Source: Clavelina lepadiformis
Taxonomy: Eukaryota > Chordata > Ascidiacea > Aplousobranchia > Clavelinidae
DNA: 64,000 nucleotides
Reading direction: 5' to 3'
Assembly (NCBI RefSeq): GCF_947623445.1
Contig: NC_135246.1
Location: 9,531,856-9,595,855, forward strand
Part shown: positions 56,937 through 64,000 of the stretch, piece after piece
Layout of the letters: the number at the start of each line of letters is the position of its first letter
Position numbering within the stretch: position 1 is the stretch's first letter
Translations under genes and position numbers: made by a program
The notes under the pieces: model-generated
Seen by the model: the letters and a program-made list of their open reading frames with translations, nothing else
Database searches by the model: none
What the model was told of the DNA's origin: nothing

Positions 56937-59367
56937 GTAATGTAAAGTTATGATTGTCACCATCCCTGCCATTATTGACAAGCTTCTTCTTATAACTTAC
57001 TGCATCAAAAGAAAATTGGTCCATTTTTTGTATAATCTTGATGTGTCGGTTTTTTCCCAATAAATTGTAACTGTTATGCTTTCATTTTTTTCTTCAATAA
57101 GAATAAATGGAAAAAGAAATTTGTTTTTTGGTTTCTGATTCCTTGGTTAACGATACAGAATCGCGTGTAGGGTTAAACGCTTTAAAAACTGAAACCAGAT
57201 CATCTTGGTGTAGTATGATATAACATCATACGTTTATCCTCGGACTGAAAAAAGTGTTTCCACGACTTAAACCCGGCGATGATTTCTCATCTCTCCAGTT
57301 CCGGCCACAGAGGTAGCTTTCGTGCAAGTTTCGTTTATCACACATTGATCGTTTTGGTTTATAATACTATTATGTACTATAGTATTAATTTAGAACTGTC
57401 CACCGGGTTCACTGAACCAGAGCAAGTGTCGTCAATGCCTTGCCCAAGGGCTTTACAACGGTGTAGCACCAGTGAGGATCAAACACGGAATTTGAGCCGC
57501 ATTTACGTATTGAGAAACGGCATTTATACAGCTACAATTTGGTCGAGGTAGCCACTAACGGTATAAGATGGTGGGTTGGAAGGTAGACTGGTTTTCATAG
57601 TTGATGATGATAGATCACAATTGGTGATATAGGGATACTGTATTTACGATAACTGCATATTTAAACTGTGATAATGCGTTCTTATGAGTAGGTTACATAT
57701 GGTGATATAAATATTAAAATATTTAAAATCGGTTTTCAAGTAATTAATTAAATTATTGCTACCAAAAAACAAACATGCATCAAAAAAAGCTCATCGAGCA
57801 TGTAATTAACCGTGAAATTTACATATACGCAGAAGTATAATGAACTATATAGCCTACATTCTGTAGTTACTATGGTTAACTTATTTGCATTGCTATTAGT
57901 TAATAATTTGAAATAATGGCGATCATAAATGGTTAACTGTAACAGAAAATTTAAAGGTTTCCGAAAAGTAAAGTGACATTATACCTGCAAATGTCACAGC
58001 CAAAAGAAATTTTATGCATTGCGTTTCTATATAAGCTTGGGATTACCACAACATGAACCTCATACTTTCCAATTTGTAAAACATTGTGCACAGCGTTCTT
58101 ACCTGTTACCTGCTAACTTCTAACACTAAAAGTTTTGAATAGCCTTTTTGTTACAATTCAGCAGCTTGCACTTGATACATCTTTGTCAAGTGTGATTTTT
58201 CTAACCATTTTATGGGTGCTAATAGGCTAATTAAAACTGTTTATGAATTACAATAGAAAAAAATGCCTTTCCACTGAAATGATTGATTGTTTATTACAAA
58301 ATAAGTATTTTGTAACACTGTAAAGCAGTTTAAAGCTTTTTTTACAAAGCAATAACTGCTTTAGTCTCGTTTATTTTTCGTGTTTTAAACATACAGAAAA
58401 ACCTTTGGCCCAGTTTAGGTAATATGACAAAGATTTAAAAAGCTTTTAGAGACAATTACAATAAAAAAAATTGTGCAATGTTTGTTAAGAAAGTTGAACT
58501 TTGTGCAAAACAAAAGACTTATCTATAGGATTCATTTTCTGAAACCAACTAGAAACAGAATACCCCCTATAACAATGACTACATTGCTCTTTTGCATAAG
58601 TTTGTATTTTACAGAAAAAAAAAACGAGAAGCGGAAAAATAAAACGTTGGTCCTCATAACTCATAAGTAAGTTAACCATAGAACTTTTCATGTTAGTTGC
58701 AGAGGAAAATTGGTAATACGCAGTGGACGTTGCATGAAATCTCAGGACTACAAAATGAAGCCCATTGTCTCCTTGAGGTTCAAAGTTCGACTTTCGATCG
58801 CGGCAAAAAGTTCCCATTATCTATTTCTAGAAAGTGAATGCGGTGAAATATGTAATCAATTGAAACTATTTACTTTACTGTAATATTTATTTTATCTAAT
58901 TTAGATTACGTTGTAGGCTAATTTACGAATAAATTTGTCTTCTTATTGTCTCCTCTCGCCAAAAATTTGTCATGTAAAGGAACGTCATGTCAGATGTTTT
59001 GTATGTAAGCGCATCTATATTTGTAAACTGTGGATACAACCTAAATTTGTTTCTGATTTATAGCTGTTGAACTTTATTTTGCATTATTTAAGTTTATACT
59101 GCTTATAGTTACTTGAACTACAGTCATATTAAAAGGATGTCATGGTACTGGTTATAATGTCGTTACGTTGCAAAACTCACTTTTCCCCAGCATTTCACTT
59201 CTAAAATTCATAGCACTTGCGATATTTTTTCAAGCAGCATTGCAACAGAGATTCGTCCGGGATATGAAGATGCTGGTTCATCAAAAACATATATTTTATA
59301 TGCACATTTTAAAGTGTATTCGATTTGTTAATAGCACACATTTTGATTGGATATAGTACAGTATAAG
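56937..59367. other. Gene-poor stretch
   Basis: A TGCCTTGCCCAAGGGC stretch near 57438 followed by GGTGTAGCACCAGTGAGG (57470) resembles the body of dispersed repeats seen in marine invertebrates, but I cannot define borders. The remaining open frames show no motif. Confidence 0.35.
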
Positions 59368-59710
59368 CAGGGTTGCCATCGGTCTCAACTCAAAAATAAG
59401 CACGACTAGGAAACGAAAGAAGAATACCACCTTAAACAGTGCACAACAGAAGAAACCAAACAATGTTCCTAAAAAAAGGAAGGAGACACTATCTGCATTT
59501 TCTTAATTTCGATATCTCTTTGGTACAAAATGGTATACTAAAGATGTCAAAATACCCAAAATACGAACCTCTGCCTTTAAACATAAGACGAAAATAAGGA
59601 CGCAAGTGAAAATAAGGAAATTTCTTAGAAAAAAGACAAAAATATTTTCTAAGACTCCGACCTTTAAAATAAGGACAAATCTTAGAAATAAGGACGGTAT
59701 GGCAACCCTG
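59368..59710 (+). mobile_element. hAT element of the CAGGGTTGCCA family, copy 2
   Basis: Perfect 8-bp duplication AGTATAAG (59360-59367 and 59711-59718). Termini CAGGGTTGCCAT and ATGGCAACCCTG are exact reverse complements. Same orientation and same internal repeats (GAAAATAAG units) as the copy at 23281-23614. Length 343 bp. Confidence 0.93.
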
Positions 59711-61801
59711 AGTATAAGGCTATAATTATTTTCACACTCAAATCTAAACAAAACCACCAAGAAAACTACTTGGAAAATAAGTTTGTAGCATTGAATATAT
59801 AAGATAAATGCTTGTTAAATAACAGAAAAATAACTGGTCATTGATGTTGAGTGTTTATTGTCAGCTTTAACTAATAAAGCTAAAAGGGTGAAAGCGTTAT
59901 TACTAGCAACAAGCTGCAGTTCCGAATTTGCGCAAATGCATGAAACGCTAGCTGCCAATATACACGATAATTTGAAACGTCATAGCGTCGATAGCAAACA
60001 AACATTTTTGCAACGCTCAGATCACGGGTTGTTGTGAAAAATCAACTATTTTTAAATAAATAATTCAATTATGACACAAATGATAACGGCGATTTAGATA
60101 TATTAATATTTATCTTTGCAAAAGGAAGACGTTTTTACATCAAGCAATAAAATGCACATACTCGCGCTGCATGCAGTTACACTGTGCGCTTGAAGTTTTA
60201 CACATAAAATATTGACATATACCTATCATATCATCATCTACTCAATCTGAAACAAGTTTGCAGACGTGACCATCAGAATATATGGACTGTTCTATACTTT
60301 AAAAATTAACATTGAATTAACGTACATTTATTTGTTATAGCTCAGACCGAAACCAGATGTTTTTAACCATACTGTATGCCTATATAATTTATACATTAAT
60401 TTTTGGTGTAACGGATGCAAAGTGACATAAAGATTGATAACTCGCAACATTTAAAGCTTTATTTTTTACAGGAATTGTTACACTAAACTTCACGCAAAAC
60501 TGCTTTTAAAATGAGTTAAATTAATTATTTTTCCAGCCACTCGGCAACAATGAAAAGGGCATTTAGACATGCAAAATGATATTGATTGATTATCATTAAA
60601 TTTCGAATTAATCCGCACATTCTAGATGTTTGACATTTGTTGGGATAATCCTGATCAGTTGCTGCTCTGCTTATGACTGCCACAATCACGATTTACAAGC
60701 AGACTTGGGCAAATTAAGAGCAAATATTCTATAAAAAAATACTGTAATGCACATTTTAAAGGTCAAACTGCAGTTTAAAAGAATGACTTTGTAGAATGAT
60801 AAGCCAATAACACCACCCAAAAATTGGTAGATAAACTTCATTGGTATGGAAGAATAAAAAATAAATAAACAACATATACAGTATCACAACGACTTTAACA
60901 ATATTTCAATAGAAAGTAAATTTAAATTTGTGTTGTTCTTCATACAGATCACCAGCAATACCTTCTGCAAAGAGAACAAGTTACATGGATTCTCAATCGA
61001 TGTTTCACAAGACGGGTATAATATTTGCCAATGGAGTTGTCATTTGTCGATAAGAAATCTGCAATTGAATTAAACATGACTGCTGAAATCTTTTTGGAGA
61101 TGCAGTCGCAAAAAGCAGATCGCACGACAAAAAAGCGTACTTTTAACTTATAGCGTGATATTACATTTTTATAGGCCTATTGTGATCACTTGACACTTGG
61201 TTACAAAAACATAACCTTCAGAAGTACATAACGTTATCTGTTGGTTGAGCGTTTGAGACTGGAAAGCTAATAGACTTGTAGACCATATTCTACATAAATA
61301 CAGCTTGTATTTTAATTCTCTTCTGCTGACTCGAGTGATTCACTACATAACTTGATTAGGCTACTTAAAACTGTAGCCCGAAGTCAAAAATTAACTTATA
61401 TTGTCGAGACCTACAATCTGAAAAAGATGGCACATCAACTATGCAATGGTTTTCCAAATGTTTATATAGATGCGATTAAGAATGTTACTATTTAGCTATG
61501 CTTTTAGTAATTTAGTAATACTATTTGAGGCTTACTTGGTAAATATCCAGCTTCACGTTTGTATATTGTATTTGTGTAGCAGCGGTTGGCCATGAAACTA
61601 CACTTAAAACTTATTTTTCCCCGACAAGTTTTTATATTTTCTCTGTGTTAGAAAAGAAGATAAAATAACTTTTATGCCCATTTTGAGGCAATTTTTATCC
61701 TCTAAGCTAAGTCTATTTATTCGTTTTGATAAATTTATGAAACGTACCGGATTATACTTTCAATTCTTGTTCCACTTGAAGAGATAATTAAACCGCATAA
61801 C
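59711..61801. other. Intergenic, nothing recognised
   Basis: AT-rich, with no supported exon, RNA gene or repeat. Confidence 0.4.
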
Positions 61802-61909
61802 GTGAAAATCACCAAATACATCCTCAGTTTTTTGTGGAACGATTTCTTCATGAGATGGATCTTCCGTATGCGCAAACTCTACTCGAAATTGATGAAAGTG
61901 TTGCTTTCG
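61802..61909 (-). CDS. Possible internal exon, protein not recognised
   Basis: Minus-strand reading RKQHFHQFRVEFAHTEDPSH and EEIVPQKTEDVFGDFH over 36 codons, between an acceptor (AAGTAG) and a donor (GTTATG), phase 0 at both sides. The acidic, balanced composition looks coding, but no homologue comes to mind and no neighbouring exon was found. Confidence 0.3.
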
Positions 61910-63670
61910 CTACTTCTAATAAACCTGTTTTCATGTTAAGAGAAAACCACAGCTTTTATTTGGTTTTTCAACGCACGTACAAGCAATAATTAATTAAAAA
62001 AGAAGACTGCGCCTTTTTCTACAGCTGTAAGGTCAAATTCGTTTAACGCTTACCACACTGGAAATCAATGTACGCCCACGTGAAATTTTGTTTCTTAACC
62101 TTTCAATTTTCAAGGCCGGCAATAACACTTCCAAAATAAAGGATTAAATTTTTATAACACCAAAGAGAAACTTGGAAAGAACAAAACAAATCACTCCGGC
62201 TTGCGTCTAAAAACTATGACATCAGTGTTTCTGACTTTTATTGTTCATTCCGCAACAGGTTATTAATAATACGTTTAAAGCTTTTTGGAAAATGGTTCTC
62301 TTTCGCCGCCATTGTAAAGGCGCGACTTTTGCGCGTAAAATACTGGCCAACATGATTTATTTTAACAAGTAAAAAATCGCGAAAAATTACAGTATTACAA
62401 TTGCTCAATATTCGATGTTGGTGTAGAGGTGCTTGAACTGAGTAATCTTGCGAACACAAGCTTAAAAAATAAGCTTTCGTTTTGTTACAGATTATGGAAT
62501 GAAGTTCTATTTAGCGTCAATCCCGTATATGCTTTATTCATTTATTCATTTCAATATTCAAGCCACTTTCAGGTGCACAGCTCAGGAGGTTTTCCTTTTT
62601 TCGTGAATACAATATGATAGTAAGGTTGCTCTTTTTTGAAGCAATCCAGTTCTTTTTGTGCCGTTACGAATAGCGTACTAAAGATGTGTTGTACGACCAA
62701 AAGGTACTTTGCAAATATAGAATTGACGAAATAATTTGATAAGTTATTTGAAACGATCATGTCGGCCGTCGTTCGGAATGGCCTATTAATTTACAGTTAA
62801 ACATAAGCCTTGTTGACAACGCAACGTATGCAAAAGATTCGTGTGTATTAATTTTGAAAAATCACAAGACAGTTAGTTGTCTTGTCGTATTAATATCAGT
62901 CAGTCAATGTCAGTAAAGTTTTTTTTTGTTTGACTTTTTAAATACTGCATGTTTTGCATGTTTTCAAACCCCGACAAAAAAGCTGTTTAGAGATTGTAAC
63001 AGGACATTATATATATTGCCGTCATTTGTCATGTTAAAAAACTGTATTGAAGCCTGTTGTATGCGATTAGAATTGTACGGTTTCTTTTACGATAAATTTT
63101 ATTTCTTTTTAATAATTTTTATCCTTTATTCAATGACAGACAGTGCATACTAGGTTTGTAGAAAAATTTACTTATTAATCTCATGTATAAGACGTCATGG
63201 TGTGGATTATATGTAGTTAATATATTCATATTTGCACCAAAGGGTTTGTTTTGCAACTTCTGGGTGGCATTATTGGAATACTATTCTACGGTACAAAGTT
63301 CGTCTTAATCACAGTTTGATTTATGTCAATACACTGCAACTTTAACTACTGGATTTTCGCTGTATTTGACCACATTCATGTAAATCGCTGCGATCATAAA
63401 CATAGTAGTAACGCAATCAGAAATATTTACGGAATGTCAGACACCTAGTACGTGAGAAAATGTCGAAATTTATAGGATGAATTAATACGATATAGCATGT
63501 CAAATGTATATACATGCTTCATGCCACCTATGTCCAACCAAAAAACCTTACCGAATCAAAAATAACATCAGTTTTTCTGGTAACCGTATAACATTAAATA
63601 CGTTTTTGGTGGCAGAAGAGTGGATAGTTAGCACATCAAAGGATAATTTTAATTGATAAACAAGACTGTA
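61910..63670. other. Intergenic, nothing recognised
   Basis: AT-rich. Short open frames on both strands lack motifs. Confidence 0.4.
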
Positions 63671-64000
63671 ATGAAGATTCCTTTGTTAACTCGCCTCGTT
63701 TTATCTTATTTATTTCTTGTGTGTTGTGTCTGCTTCGGGCAAGTGTGTTTTTCTATGTTGTAGACTACTACTACTTCACGGTTTGCATTGTGACAAACGA
63801 GCTTCTTTTGAGCAGTGAGGTTGTGTTGCTTTGCTTATCTTTATTCTATTATTCAGATTAATAATTCTACGTTTAATAAAGCTAAGTATAACGGCATCAT
63901 TTGGTACAATTTATTAAACGTAAATTTGTAGGCTAACTATAATATGCCTAAAACAAGTGCGCTGAAACCTGCCAAGCTAGAAATCGACATCGACATCAAC
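63671..64000 (+). CDS. Start of a secreted or membrane protein, cut by the window edge
   Basis: Exon 1 (63671-63742) encodes a clear signal peptide, MKIPLLTRLVLSYLFLVCCV ending CFGQ, before the donor GTGTGT in phase 0. A second exon begins after TTTGTAG at 63932 and continues in the same phase with ANYNMPKTSALKPAKLEIDI to the last base of the window. The alternative is that the ATG at 63944 is itself the start. The intron phase after the signal peptide is 0, unlike the phase 1 of the receptor family to the left, so I do not count it as a member. Function unknown. Confidence 0.5.

Noticed and set aside
57279..57551. 90-codon open frame
   Set aside because: Its second half reads through a dispersed-repeat-like sequence; there is no protein motif.
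58485..58817. 110-codon minus-strand frame
   Set aside because: No motif, no splice context, and Phe/Ser-rich as expected for chance frames in AT-rich DNA.

Overview
The window is nuclear DNA of an animal. It is AT-rich, its genes are split by many short introns with GT/AG borders, and it is full of decayed DNA transposons. The genes that can be recognised (PTRHD1, TEX9, IQANK1, a receptor tyrosine kinase) are metazoan. An invertebrate deuterostome such as a tunicate is my best guess, but nothing in the window proves the species.

Layout. 44-7676: two related cut-and-paste transposons with terminal inverted repeats of about 500 bp. The right one (2936-7676) is complete, has a 4-bp target duplication, and carries a transposase gene broken by three in-frame stops and one frameshift. 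The left one (44-2365) is an older, internally deleted relative. 8298-8483 (-): one exon of PTRHD1. 8607-14004: a nest of short hAT elements, several with perfect 8-bp target duplications, plus remains of a hAT transposase.

14659-40443: the main find, a cluster of one receptor tyrosine kinase and its kinase-less relatives. Spliced by hand, gene A (14659-19691, -) encodes a 419-residue ectodomain with a hydrophobic C-terminal end. The receptor kinase (24279-31773, +) is 907 residues in 18 exons. Gene B (34366-37667, -) is a 517-residue membrane protein that stops 18 residues after the membrane. A single broken exon of a further copy lies at 40226-40443. Matching exons have the same intron phases and often exactly the same lengths, so the genes arose by tandem and inverted duplication. 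One signalling receptor beside two non-signalling copies suggests decoy or paired receptors; that function is inference.

42601-51896: a ciliary-type gene block. IQANK1 (44841-51896, -, 12 exons, 573 residues) has a single-exon TEX9 gene (50049-51179, -) inside its first intron. A tail-to-tail partial copy (42601-43887, +) keeps only the C-terminal domain of IQANK1. 51897-64000 is gene-poor: two more hAT elements with perfect target duplications, two uncertain exons, and at the right edge the first two exons of a secreted or membrane protein that runs out of the window.

All exon models were made by reading splice sites and frames, with homologous exons as a guide; no transcript data were available.
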